36,403 nucleotides of DNA from Christensenellaceae bacterium (GCA_022510765.1 JAFLSU010000016.1:1-36403); one strand, 5' to 3'. Positions 17,846 to 26,162 are shown, counted from the stretch's first letter. Made by a program: numbers and translations. Notes: generated from the letters alone by a model not told the origin.

Positions 17846-17940
17846 ATGAGTTTCTCAATAGTTGGAGAACAGATACAGAAATTCCGAAAGGAAGCAGCAA
17901 GGCTTACTCAGAAGGAGTTGGGTGAAGCAATTGGCGCATT
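17846..17940 (+). pseudogene. Truncated XRE-type helix-turn-helix regulator (first 30 codons)
   Basis: Reading from ATG 17846, the first 30 residues (GEQIQKFRKEAARLTQKELG is the core) match the opening helices of an XRE/Cro-type DNA-binding domain. The expected recognition helix (VSxxxVSxWE) never appears; the frame runs into unrelated sequence and stops at 18082 inside the antisense of the recombinase-like gene. The piece therefore looks like the surviving 5' end of a regulator cut by insertion or deletion. TATAAT at 17823-17828 may be its old -10, though no good -35 is seen. The stretch 17589-17845 holds only the divergent DUF512 promoter and AT-rich sequence. Confidence 0.6.
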
Positions 17941-17993
17941 TACGCTCGGACGTCCTGATAATGCTGTTAATACTTTCTTTAAAGCGTCTTCGA

Positions 17994-19388
17994 TTACTGT
18001 TGTTTTTTCATCCCAATTGGTATTGGCGGAAGCTTTGCCTTTTCATCAAAATATATGCTTACAATGGTATCCTGCGGCCTGATCCGAACGCTCATAATGC
18101 TATGGTTAAGCATGAATCGTTTTTCCGCATTACCCAGCTCGTCCAGATGCTTAAGCCTCTCAAAGAAGAATTCAATAGCCTCCTTGCTCTGTGCGCATTG
18201 TTGGTAATTCACCTCCGCACGATGGATCGATCTTTTAGTTTCTATATATTTATGTTTTATCTCGTCGAAACGTGCCGTCCTGGCACCCGTAGTGTCATTC
18301 ACAAGAAAGCCGTTTGATTGCGAGATGCTCTGTTGAAGCTCACTAAGCTCGTTTTTCAGTGAATCGATCAAATTCGGCAGTTCCACGGTTTTCGTTTTCG
18401 CATACTCAAATATCAATTCCTTGCAGCGCTCCGCGTTTACACACGCCCAGTCCCTCATAGCGGCAATCACCAAGGACTCCAGTTTTTCCGCATCTATATA
18501 GAATGTCTCTCTTTCAGTAATAAAAACGTAGCTTGGCACGCGGTTCATGCGCTCATCATAGATGTAAGTAAAGGAGGGCTTTGTTCGTTCTATTCCTTTT
18601 CTATTGCGTATCGATGCATACACCATGATATCCGAGAAGATGTTGTCGTACTCGAACACTTCACTGGTGCTGTTTTTCTGACGTATCCCATCAGCAATGA
18701 GCCACATACGGTTGGTAACAAGCGCCGGTATCGCACCCCTCACACCTTTATCAACTCCGCTGTATCTCGGGTTGGATATGATGGAAAGAGCATTCGTTCT
18801 TGTAAAGCTCTTTCCGTCCGAGCTGCGTCTCGAAAGTTCCTCGGCAACTCCGGCAGTGCTTGACCCGCTGCAATACAAATCAAAAGCATCACTTATTAAT
18901 CGGCATTGTTCTTCATCGGCCTGCGGAAATCCGTTGACTATGCGGTATCCGTAAGGAAGATTGCTTTTAGTGATTCGATGCGGTTCAGGAGCTGTCCGTT
19001 CACCTAAACGAATGCTCCAATCAATGCCCACGGTGTTATATTCCTTTATGGCGTTTAAACAATGCTGAATGAATCCTATCGGTCGTTCGCCCGAAACGAT
19101 GGACAATTTAATGCCGCAAGCCATTAGGGAGTAGTAATTCTCTTCGAACATTAAATCATTATCTCCAAGCGACTGCTTGTCAGGAACGATCAACCTTGTT
19201 ATTTCAATTGCGCCGCTTTCCACGGCTCCAATTAGTTCGCTGAAGCACACGGCATTCGAACCAAACCTATCGCAGAACCGATGCGCTATATCATATCCAT
19301 GCGCCAATGCGTATGATTCTATATGAGCCATACGTTCAGCGTAATCATCACGTCCTTCGTATTTAAAGTATGAACAGACCGTCAACAT
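17994..19388 (-). CDS. Serine-recombinase-like protein lacking catalytic residues
   Basis: A 464-residue protein laid out like a large serine recombinase. Residues 1-110 resemble the resolvase domain (IESYALAHGYDI; RLIVPDKQSLGDNDL). Residues about 134-215 are the Recombinase domain (LPYGYRIVNG ... RTNALSIISNPRYSGV). Next come a zinc-ribbon-like region and a coiled coil at about 335-410. Key residues are missing. The YxRxS motif reads YFKYE, so the nucleophilic serine is absent. The usual RLxR motif reads QSLGD. The zinc-ribbon cysteines are absent (IFSDIMVYASIRN). The frame is nevertheless intact. ATG 19388 follows AGGA at a long distance; a TTG at 19415 lies beside the upstream terminator's T-run. 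It overlaps no complete gene, and strand-transfer activity is unlikely. Confidence 0.75.
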   Translation of the reverse strand: MLTVCSYFKYEGRDDYAERMAHIESYALAHGYDIAHRFCDRFGSNAVCFSELIGAVESGAIEITRLIVPDKQSLGDNDLMFEENYYSLMACGIKLSIVSGERPIGFIQHCLNAIKEYNTVGIDWSIRLGERTAPEPHRITKSNLPYGYRIVNGFPQADEEQCRLISDAFDLYCSGSSTAGVAEELSRRSSDGKSFTRTNALSIISNPRYSGVDKGVRGAIPALVTNRMWLIADGIRQKNSTSEVFEYDNIFSDIMVYASIRNRKGIERTKPSFTYIYDERMNRVPSYVFITERETFYIDAEKLESLVIAAMRDWACVNAERCKELIFEYAKTKTVELPNLIDSLKNELSELQQSISQSNGFLVNDTTGARTARFDEIKHKYIETKRSIHRAEVNYQQCAQSKEAIEFFFERLKHLDELGNAEKRFMLNHSIMSVRIRPQDTIVSIYFDEKAKLPPIPIGMKKQQ

Positions 19389-19405
19389 AGAAGTCAGTCC
19401 TGCAT

Positions 19406-19436
19406 AAAAAAGCAAATCGGGCGAATGACCGCCCGA
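19406..19436 (-). terminator. Terminator of the DUF885 lipoprotein gene
   Basis: On the minus strand TCGGGCG and CGCCCGA form a 7-bp GC stem with a 6-base loop, followed six bases later by TTTTTT. It begins 6 bases after the DUF885 stop. It should insulate the recombinase-like gene from upstream transcription. Confidence 0.75.
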
Positions 19437-19442
19437 AAATAA

Positions 19443-21266
19443 TCATGGTTCAATATCAAACTTATCAAACAGAATATCGAATTGGCATGGTCCGTAACCT
19501 AAATATTCCGTAAAGAAAGCGTTCTTTTCCTCAACTGTTTTCGGTCCTACCGAGTCATAGATTATCGTCGTATACATATACCCCAGCGCGTAGTCGAAAA
19601 AATAAAGCGGCATATCCACAGCGTACTCATAAAGTACATCAACATAGTCATCGACATCAAGTCCAAACTGAACGAGATACTCCCTGATCTCCGCCTTGGT
19701 GCTGCCACGCAGGTTCACCATCGTACTTACATACGCCGGGATAAGAATATTGCATAGAATGCTCTCGAGCTGTTTTATCGTGCAGATGCTTGTGCCGTAT
19801 TCTTCCGCTTCCCCGGCGATCATCAGTTCCGAGAACACCGCCCACCCCTCGGTGTATCCTATGGGAGCAGTTGCCTGCTGCGTCAACGAAAGACCGTCCA
19901 ACGCTCGGAAATACTGAGTTTGATACAGATGCCCCGGAAAACACTCATGCGCCATTGTGAACAGCATGTTATCATCTTGAGACGTTGAATTCAGAAGCAC
20001 AATATTCCTTGAAGGATCATCAAATGCGGAAATTAGATATGCAGCAGGGCTAAAATCCTCCGCAACTGCATCGGGTACAGTAACATATGAAATTTGCTGC
20101 TCCGACACACTCGGATATATATCCGCTATCAATTTCAGCAGATAATCCACGTCCTCCTCAACATTGCCCGATGTAACCGCCTTTTCATAGTCATTTATTG
20201 CCGACATGTCAGATATAATTTCTTGATACATACGAGTAAAGGTATCGCTGCATATGGTTTCAAGCATCCCTGCGATCTTATCGCTGTCGAGCATACACGC
20301 TCCCCTTGTTTGCATACCGAGTTTATAGTATTCAACAGTCTTTTCTCCGCGCTCACTTGCGCCAACAAAGTCACTGCATTTTCCGCGCAACGATTCAAGC
20401 GTATCTGCGAGTTCATCGTATGCTGGAAGCAGTTCGTTAATGACGCACGACTTGTTGCGCACGATATAAGCTTCAATCTCGGCATCCGAAAGGCCAAAAT
20501 CGTTTTCCGACATAACGCTTTCAAAATGATCGATGAGAAAACATTTTTCACCTTCAGCAGCAAAGTCCCTGCATGAAGCAAGCACCTGCCCCAGCGCATT
20601 TTCGGTCATAAACAGTCCCTCAGCAGCCTTTTCGATCTCAAACTGCGCGATCTGGCCAATATAGCGCGGGGTGTCCTCGAGAAGGTACAGATAATTCTCC
20701 ACATCCTCCGCATCGTTGATCTCATACAGAACCATCATGAGCGGGATCATCGTATGCTCACCGTTAAGGGTGGTCAATGGCTCACCATAATAGTAATAAT
20801 CCTCGCTTATATTGGACAATTCGATGCATTTAAGCAGGTTATCATATGCAAGCATATTCATGTCGGACAACTGCTCTCTATCTATACTGCTTAGTTTTGC
20901 AAGAATTTCACGGTTCTCAGCATATCCAACTCTATCGGCTTCCCGGGTAAGCTCGCCCCATCCGCGCTCGACATCGGCTTCGTCGATACCAAAGGATTCG
21001 GGATCGATAACGTACTGATGGTATGAAAGTCCGTCGGAAGTAACGGCAGAAATGAAGATTTCCAAGTCGATCGCTTCAAAATCAAAGTCCGCCTGTGTTT
21101 TTATATGTTGTGTAGGCTCCTCGGTTGCATTGGGTGTCTGTGTAATTGTGTCGGCACTTGCGCTCGGCTCAGGAGTATCGCTTGCTCCAGGCCTCGGCGA
21201 ACAAACACAGGCAGCGACACCTATCAACATTGCACATACAAGCAGAATGGAAATAAGCTTTTTCAA
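19443..21266 (-). CDS. DUF885 family lipoprotein, putative metallopeptidase
   Basis: A 607-residue exported protein. The N-terminus MKKLISILLVCAMLIGVAAC is a signal peptide ending in a lipobox-like VAAC, so the mature protein is probably lipid-anchored at C20. A Ser/Thr/Pro-rich linker follows. The body is a DUF885 domain with the signature HECFPGH at residues 440-446 (HExxPGH), thought to bind a metal, and a downstream GYTEGWAVFSELM that may supply the third ligand. Members are related to M32-like carboxypeptidases by fold; the substrate is unknown and may be extracellular peptides. The start is TTG 21266, with GGAGG five bases upstream. It has its own promoter and terminator. Confidence 0.9.
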   Translation of the reverse strand: MKKLISILLVCAMLIGVAACVCSPRPGASDTPEPSASADTITQTPNATEEPTQHIKTQADFDFEAIDLEIFISAVTSDGLSYHQYVIDPESFGIDEADVERGWGELTREADRVGYAENREILAKLSSIDREQLSDMNMLAYDNLLKCIELSNISEDYYYYGEPLTTLNGEHTMIPLMMVLYEINDAEDVENYLYLLEDTPRYIGQIAQFEIEKAAEGLFMTENALGQVLASCRDFAAEGEKCFLIDHFESVMSENDFGLSDAEIEAYIVRNKSCVINELLPAYDELADTLESLRGKCSDFVGASERGEKTVEYYKLGMQTRGACMLDSDKIAGMLETICSDTFTRMYQEIISDMSAINDYEKAVTSGNVEEDVDYLLKLIADIYPSVSEQQISYVTVPDAVAEDFSPAAYLISAFDDPSRNIVLLNSTSQDDNMLFTMAHECFPGHLYQTQYFRALDGLSLTQQATAPIGYTEGWAVFSELMIAGEAEEYGTSICTIKQLESILCNILIPAYVSTMVNLRGSTKAEIREYLVQFGLDVDDYVDVLYEYAVDMPLYFFDYALGYMYTTIIYDSVGPKTVEEKNAFFTEYLGYGPCQFDILFDKFDIEP

Positions 21267-21330
21267 ATCATCCTCCGTCCAATTAATTTAAGTAATCTTT
21301 TTTGCTGCACACAACAGCAATTACATCAAG

Positions 21331-21359
21331 ATTATAACCTATTGACGAAAATTATGCAA
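21331..21359 (-). promoter_or_regulatory. Promoter of the DUF885 lipoprotein gene
   Basis: On the minus strand TTGCAT (21354-21359), 17 bases, TATAAT (21331-21336). The leader to the TTG start is about 58 bases and contains a small GCTG/CAGC hairpin. Confidence 0.75.
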
Positions 21360-21364
21360 GCGCA

Positions 21365-21413
21365 CCACAAAAACTTAAATGTAGTTTTTGTGGACATGTT
21401 GCATTTCATGTCC
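21365..21413. repeat. Two adjoining palindromes between divergent promoters
   Basis: The first is an 11-bp perfect stem (CCACAAAAACT 21365-21375 with 21383-21393, 7-base loop). The second is a 7-bp perfect stem (GGACATG 21392-21398 with CATGTCC 21407-21413, 8-base loop). They share two bases. They lie upstream of both the DUF885 -35 and the dnaX -35. They could be operator sites or hairpins; neither has a T-run. The rest of the 309-base gap 21267-21575 holds only the two promoters and the dnaX leader. Confidence 0.55.
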
Positions 21414-21468
21414 ATGGCGGCATGAGCAATCTTTATGCTTATGCAATGCGCATACTGATCCAATCGCA

Positions 21469-21497
21469 TTGCAACATTAATATAATCGTGGTAAAAT
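21469..21497 (+). promoter_or_regulatory. Promoter of the dnaX operon
   Basis: TTGCAA (21469-21474), 17 bases, TAAAAT (21492-21497). RNA would start near 21504, giving a leader of about 70 bases. Confidence 0.65.
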
Positions 21498-21511
21498 AAT
21501 TCTGGAATACT

Positions 21512-21528
21512 GCTTGCCAAAGGCAGGC
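21512..21528 (+). promoter_or_regulatory. Small stem-loop in the dnaX leader
   Basis: GCTTGCC (21512-21518) pairs with GGCAGGC (21522-21528) with one G-U pair and an AAA loop. It lies near the predicted 5' end of the transcript and could stabilise it. No longer structure or SRP RNA motif is seen. Confidence 0.35.
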
Positions 21529-21575
21529 TTTACGCAGCGCCACGGCAGCATTTTCTATATATAATGGAGGCTCAT

Positions 21576-23186
21576 ATGTCGTACCATGCCCTATACCGCA
21601 AGTACCGACCGACCGATTTTTCAGAGGTAGTCGGACAGGATCATATTACATCAATACTTAAAAATCAAGTGCGTACGGGCAGGGTCGCTCACGCATACCT
21701 TTTCAGCGGCTCGAGGGGTACCGGCAAAACCAGTACTGCGCGAATCTTCGCAAGGGCAATAAATTGCCTGAATCCTAATGACGGCGAACCCTGCGGCGAA
21801 TGCGAAGCGTGCAGACTTGGAGTTTCCGATAGTATAGACATAATCGAGATGGATGCCGCGTCCAATTCCAAGGTGGACGAGATGCGTTCTTTGCTCGATA
21901 AGGCCGAGTTTGCTCCCATATATCTAAAAACAAAGGTTTACATAATCGACGAAGCGCACATGTTATCCAAGAGTGCGAACAATGCGCTTCTAAAAACATT
22001 GGAGGAGCCCCCCTCCCATGTCGTGTTCATTCTTGCAACGACAGAACCGCAGGCGCTTCCTGCTACGATACTGTCGCGCTGCCAGCGTTTTGACTTCCGC
22101 AGGCTGTCGGTCGCCGATATGGTTGCAAAGACAAAGATCGTTTTACAGGACGCAGGAGCAAGCATCGATGATGAGGGGCTCATGTGCATAGCCCGCGCCG
22201 CTGACGGCGGGATGCGCGATTGCCTGAGCATTGCCGATCAATGCCTTTCCTTCTGCGGAAACAATATAACATGTGATGACGTGCTTTCCGTTCTCGGCAG
22301 CATGAATACGGATTTCATGTTCGATTTCGCAGGAGCCGTGCTTGCCTCCGATACCGCTGCGGTTTTACGACATATTGAACAGGTCGTATCAAGCGGCAGG
22401 GACATTGGCGTATTCGTGCAGGATCTTGCAGGGCATTTCAGATCCCTGCTGCTTGCAAAGATCTGCGGCAGATGTACCGACATCATCGATTGCACTGCAG
22501 ATGCGATGGAATTGTTTATAAAGCAGGCGGAAACGACCTCGCGAGCCAGACTTGAACGCGCACTTGACGAATTGATGCAGCTCCAGCCGAATTTAAAATG
22601 GGTAATGATGCCAAGAGTCCTGCTAGAAAGCTCTTTGATGAAGATCTGCCGCCCCGAGGAGGAGAAAAGCGTACTTGCTCTTGCGGATAGGGTTGAAGAG
22701 CTTGAGCGCAGGTTAAAAGATGGAACATTTACCGTTTTAGCTGCTCCAACCACAGATTCCGATGCCGTGCCAAAAGATGGAAACACCGATGCTTCCCCTT
22801 GGGCTGATAGTGCATCCGATGAATCTAAATCTGCGGTAAACGCCGTTCCGGACTACTACGAGGTTCCCGCAGCAACGCCAAAGGCTGAGGAATTATATAA
22901 GAGCTTTATGGCTTCGCTTATGAAAAATGATTTCATGCTCGGCATACAGATCCAGCTCTCCTGTGCGCACTGGTGCGATGATGAAACGCTCTATATTTGT
23001 TTTGACAAATTAAAGCGCTCCAACTATAATTATGCGAACGGATCCGACGCAAGAGCAAAGCTCCGCCGTGCTGCGGCGGAGAGCATCGCTCCGATGAAAG
23101 TTGAGCTTGTTCTTAGGGACGGACGTATTGATTCACAGGATAATTCACCCACCGAGATATTCGGTGTGACAATAACGGAGGAGTAG
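21576..23186 (+). CDS. dnaX: DNA polymerase III subunit gamma/tau
   Basis: The clamp-loader ATPase that loads the beta clamp at primed sites. The start ATG 21576 is five bases after GGAGG and gives the typical N-terminus MSYHALYRKYRPTDF. Walker A GSRGTGKT is at 45-52. A zinc module uses C64, C73, C76 and C79. DEAHMLS is the Walker B, and LEEPPSHVVFILATTE and LSRCQRFDF (arginine finger) follow. At 536 residues it has the AAA+ module, the collar domain and a shortish tau-like tail. It is followed 14 bases later by hisS, rather than by the ebfC-recR pair that often follows dnaX in Firmicutes. Confidence 0.97.
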   Translation: MSYHALYRKYRPTDFSEVVGQDHITSILKNQVRTGRVAHAYLFSGSRGTGKTSTARIFARAINCLNPNDGEPCGECEACRLGVSDSIDIIEMDAASNSKVDEMRSLLDKAEFAPIYLKTKVYIIDEAHMLSKSANNALLKTLEEPPSHVVFILATTEPQALPATILSRCQRFDFRRLSVADMVAKTKIVLQDAGASIDDEGLMCIARAADGGMRDCLSIADQCLSFCGNNITCDDVLSVLGSMNTDFMFDFAGAVLASDTAAVLRHIEQVVSSGRDIGVFVQDLAGHFRSLLLAKICGRCTDIIDCTADAMELFIKQAETTSRARLERALDELMQLQPNLKWVMMPRVLLESSLMKICRPEEEKSVLALADRVEELERRLKDGTFTVLAAPTTDSDAVPKDGNTDASPWADSASDESKSAVNAVPDYYEVPAATPKAEELYKSFMASLMKNDFMLGIQIQLSCAHWCDDETLYICFDKLKRSNYNYANGSDARAKLRRAAAESIAPMKVELVLRDGRIDSQDNSPTEIFGVTITEE

Positions 23187-23200
23187 GAAGGGTAATAACT

Positions 23201-24457
23201 ATGCAGATTCAGGCACCGAAAGGAACTAAGGATGTTTTGCCGGGCGATAGCTATAAATGGCAATACATCGAAAACGAAATGCGTAAGCTTTGCAGCAGCT
23301 TCGGAATACACGAGCTGCGCACACCGATAATAGAGCATACCGAGCTGTTCATGCGCGGCGTGGGTGATACGACCGATATAGTACAGAAGGAAATGTATAC
23401 ATTTACCGACAAGGGCGACAGGTCGATCACTCTAAAGCCCGAGGGTACGGCGGGCATGGTGCGTGCTTTCCTTGAAAACCGACTTTTCAACGAGGCGCTG
23501 CCTCAAAAGATGTATTATCTTAATGCCCCCGTATTTCGATATGAAAAGCCACAGGCGGGCAGATTGCGCGAGCATCATCAGTTTGGCGTAGAATTCTTTG
23601 GTTCGCCTTCATTTGAGACGGATGCCGAAGTCATGCTCCTTGCCCTCACACTCTTTAGACATCTCGGCTTAGGAGAGCTTATTCTTCGAATAAACAGCAT
23701 CGGCTGTGCGGAATGCAGAAAAGAATATAACAAGGCCTTGTACGATTATCTGAAGGCGCATATCGACACCATGTGCGAGACCTGCAAGGGTCGGCTTGAA
23801 CGCAACCCCATGCGTATAATCGATTGCAAGGAGGAACACTGCAAGGAAATCTGTAAATCCGCTCCGAGAACGATCGACTATCTTTGTGATGACTGCAAAA
23901 AGCATTTTGAGGGCATTAAAAGCTACCTCGATGCCTGCGGCGTAAGCTATGAAGTCGATCCCGATATAGTTCGCGGTCTGGATTATTATACGGGTACGGT
24001 GTTTGAGATAGTGTCAACCAGAATCGGTTCACAGGGTACCGTATGCGGTGGCGGCAGATACAATAACCTCGTTGAAGAGCTTGGCGGTCCCTCCCTGCCC
24101 GCAGTCGGTTTCGGTCTCGGTATGGAGCGCCTGCTCATGGTCATGGAGAACTCAGGCTGTGTCATACCCGAACCTAAATCGGTCAAGGTGTATTTTGCCG
24201 CGATGGGTGATAAGCCAAGGCTCACTGCATTCAGTCTGGTGCAGCAGCTTCGCGAACATGGAATCTATGCGGAATTCGACCATATGTCTCGGAGCATGAA
24301 GGCGCAGTTCAAATATGCAAACAAGCTGTGTGCGGAATACACCGCAATCCTCGGAGAGGACGAGTTAGCAAACGGTACCGCGAAGATCAAGTGCATGGCG
24401 GATGGTGTGGAAAGCTATATCCGACTTGATGAGATAATAGAATTCTTTACCGAATAG
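23201..24457 (+). CDS. hisS: Histidine--tRNA ligase
   Basis: Class II aminoacyl-tRNA synthetase charging tRNA-His. The 418 residues match bacterial HisRS. The N-terminus reads APKGTKDVLPGDS. Motif 2 is RYEKPQAGRLREHHQFGVE. The histidine-binding motif is GLDYYTGTVFE, and motif 3 is GFGLGMERLLM. The anticodon-binding domain ends the protein. An unusual cysteine-rich patch lies mid-protein (C-x2-C near MCETCKG, then CKEEHC and CDDC), as seen in many clostridial HisRS proteins. No T-box leader precedes it, because dnaX ends only 14 bases upstream. aspS, its common partner, is not adjacent. Confidence 0.97.
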   Translation: MQIQAPKGTKDVLPGDSYKWQYIENEMRKLCSSFGIHELRTPIIEHTELFMRGVGDTTDIVQKEMYTFTDKGDRSITLKPEGTAGMVRAFLENRLFNEALPQKMYYLNAPVFRYEKPQAGRLREHHQFGVEFFGSPSFETDAEVMLLALTLFRHLGLGELILRINSIGCAECRKEYNKALYDYLKAHIDTMCETCKGRLERNPMRIIDCKEEHCKEICKSAPRTIDYLCDDCKKHFEGIKSYLDACGVSYEVDPDIVRGLDYYTGTVFEIVSTRIGSQGTVCGGGRYNNLVEELGGPSLPAVGFGLGMERLLMVMENSGCVIPEPKSVKVYFAAMGDKPRLTAFSLVQQLREHGIYAEFDHMSRSMKAQFKYANKLCAEYTAILGEDELANGTAKIKCMADGVESYIRLDEIIEFFTE

Positions 24458-24488
24458 TACGTTTTAACTTGCATAAGCGGAGGCGATT

Positions 24489-24908
24489 ATGGATAATTCG
24501 CTTAAATCGATCGGAACCGTTACGGAATTAAACGGCGATAAAGCAAAAGTGGTCTTCAAACGCTCCAAAGCCTGCGGAAACTGCAAATCATGCATAAACT
24601 TCGGGACGGACGAGGCCATTGTCGAGATCAATAACAGTCTTGACGCTAAAGTAGGCGATCGCGTGGAGATTGCGCTACATTCCTCAAGCATGCTTAAAGC
24701 AAGCTTGATAATGTATGGTATTCCGATAGTCGCACTGCTCCTTGGAGTGTATTTGGGCTGCAAAATCAACGACATTTGGGGCGCAGTAATTGGCATTACT
24801 GCCGCAATTTTGAGCCTTTCCGTAATTCGCCTTTTTGAAAGTAAACTAAGTAGACTCGGACAGTTTGACCCTTCCATGCTTTCGATAATTCAAAGTGACA
24901 ATGAATGA
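24489..24908 (+). CDS. RseC/MucC-family membrane protein (SoxR-reducing-system type)
   Basis: A 139-residue protein with an N-terminal cytoplasmic domain bearing a CGNCKSC cluster (C29, C32, C35) and two predicted membrane helices (about residues 68-86 and 90-110). This is the layout of RseC/MucC proteins. Some relatives belong to electron-transfer (Rnf/Rsx-associated) systems that reduce SoxR, and in Clostridia they are often found without these partners. ATG 24489 is behind GGAGG in the 31-base gap after hisS. It is the last gene of the dnaX-hisS transcript, before the terminator at 24924. Function in this host is not clear. Confidence 0.82.
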   Translation: MDNSLKSIGTVTELNGDKAKVVFKRSKACGNCKSCINFGTDEAIVEINNSLDAKVGDRVEIALHSSSMLKASLIMYGIPIVALLLGVYLGCKINDIWGAVIGITAAILSLSVIRLFESKLSRLGQFDPSMLSIIQSDNE

Positions 24909-24923
24909 TTCAAATATAAACCC

Positions 24924-24954
24924 AACCCTGTCCATTATGAATTAGGGCAGGGTT
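24924..24954. terminator. Terminator between convergent dnaX operon and trpS
   Basis: AACCCTGTCC (24924-24933) pairs with GGGCAGGGTT (24945-24954) with one G-U pair, around an 11-base loop. ATTGTATTAC follows on the plus strand. A second small stem (GCCTGC with GCAGGC, about 24985-25007) lies next to the trpS stop. Confidence 0.75.
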
Positions 24955-25009
24955 ATTGTATTACAGTGTTTTTGCTTTCTATCGGCCTGCAAGTGCCTTT
25001 GGCAGGCAG

Positions 25010-26002
25010 CTATCTGAGACCAACCTTTTTATAAACCAAGTCTATCGTCTTTTCGGCAACTTCGCTCGCCTGCTCCGCACCGCGCTTGACGATGGCTTCA
25101 AGTTCGCCTCTATCAGCAAGAATTCGCTTGTATTCGTTCTGAACCGGCTCGATTTCGGCAATAACCGCATCTGCAACGGTCTTTTTGAGTAGACCATAGC
25201 CCGATCCTTCGGGGAATGACGCTACTGCGTCCTCCATGGTCATGCCCGTCACCGCGCAATAGATCGAAAGCAGATTATTAACGCCGTGGCGCCCTTCCTC
25301 GTATGCTATCCTGCCCTCGCTGTCCGTAACGGCACGTTTAAACTTTTTGGTGATGACCGCAGGATCGTCAAGAATAGAGATGTATGAATTGGGATTCGCA
25401 TCGGACTTGCTCATCTTCTTTTCCGGATCCGTAAGGCTCATTACCCTGCCGCCAAGCTTGGGAATATAAGGCTCAGGCACTTTAAAAATCTCTCCATAAG
25501 CATTGTTAAACCTGATTGCAATGTTCCTCGCCAGCTCAACATGCTGCTTTTGATCATGTCCCACCGGAACCAAATCCGCCTGATAAAGCAGAATATCCCC
25601 CGCCATTAGCACGGGATAGGTGAAGAGTCCTGCGTTGATATTATCGGCATGCTTCGCGCTCTTATCCTTGAACTGGGTCATGCGATTCAGCTCACCCATG
25701 TAAGTGTTACAGGCAAGTACCCAGTTGAGCTGGGCATGCTGAACAACATCGCTCTGTATAAAAAGCGGTGAAACCTTGGGGTCGATTCCGCAGGCGATGA
25801 GAAGCGCAGCCATTCCCATGGATCTGCTGCGAAGCTCTTGAGCGTCCTGACGAACCGTTAAAGCGTGCATATTTGCAACGCAATAATAGCAAAACTTGTC
25901 ATCACTCTGGAGAAGTTTCCAGTTGCGAAGCGCACCGATATAGTTGCCTAGGGTTGGTACGCCGCTTGGCTGTATTCCGCTTAAAATTATCTTCTTTTCC
26001 AT
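25010..26002 (-). CDS. trpS: Tryptophan--tRNA ligase
   Basis: Class I synthetase charging tRNA-Trp. The 330 residues are normal for the family. The HIGH-type motif appears as PSGVPTLGNYIGAL (residues 13-26), and the KMSKS motif is KKMSKSDANP (near 195). GDILLYQADLVPVGHDQKQH is the tryptophan-pocket region. ATG 26002 is seven bases after AGGAGGT. It forms a single-gene unit on the minus strand, with a probable promoter at 26030-26057. The leader is too short for a T-box unless a further promoter near 26100 is used. Confidence 0.97.
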   Translation of the reverse strand: MEKKIILSGIQPSGVPTLGNYIGALRNWKLLQSDDKFCYYCVANMHALTVRQDAQELRSRSMGMAALLIACGIDPKVSPLFIQSDVVQHAQLNWVLACNTYMGELNRMTQFKDKSAKHADNINAGLFTYPVLMAGDILLYQADLVPVGHDQKQHVELARNIAIRFNNAYGEIFKVPEPYIPKLGGRVMSLTDPEKKMSKSDANPNSYISILDDPAVITKKFKRAVTDSEGRIAYEEGRHGVNNLLSIYCAVTGMTMEDAVASFPEGSGYGLLKKTVADAVIAEIEPVQNEYKRILADRGELEAIVKRGAEQASEVAEKTIDLVYKKVGLR

Positions 26003-26029
26003 GAGTATGACCTCCTATCAATTAAATTC

Positions 26030-26057
26030 ATTTTATACTAAAGTGCATAGAAATCAA
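26030..26057 (-). promoter_or_regulatory. Possible promoter of trpS
   Basis: On the minus strand TTGATT (26052-26057), 16 bases, TAAAAT (26030-26035). A second candidate -35 TTGACT lies further upstream near 26100 with a poorer -10. Confidence 0.5.
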
Positions 26058-26135
26058 TTATCGTATGTGCCGCTATTGTACAATTTAACGGCGCACAACA
26101 GTCAAGATTTCAGTAGTATATTAGTATTATACACA

Positions 26136-26162
26136 GTTGGGCGGTATTTGCAACCGCCCAAC
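26136..26162 (-). terminator. Terminator-like hairpin downstream of kbl
   Basis: GTTGGGCGG (26136-26144) pairs perfectly with CCGCCCAAC (26154-26162) around a 9-base loop, 34 bases after the kbl stop. There is no T-run on either side, so it may protect the RNA 3' end rather than terminate alone. Confidence 0.6.

Noticed and set aside
19389-19415. Longer N-terminus of the recombinase-like protein (TTG 19415), giving YAGLTS as a possible YxRxS motif
   Set aside because: The start would lie next to the terminator T-run with no ribosome site, and even then arginine and serine would not both be present.
17842-19436. Complete mobile element with flanking attachment sites
   Set aside because: No matching direct or inverted repeats could be found around the recombinase-like gene, and no cargo genes are present.
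21414-21575. Possible SRP (4.5S/scRNA) gene upstream of dnaX, as in Bacillus
   Set aside because: The conserved GGAAGGAAGCAG-like helix-8 motif is absent and only a 7-bp hairpin is visible.
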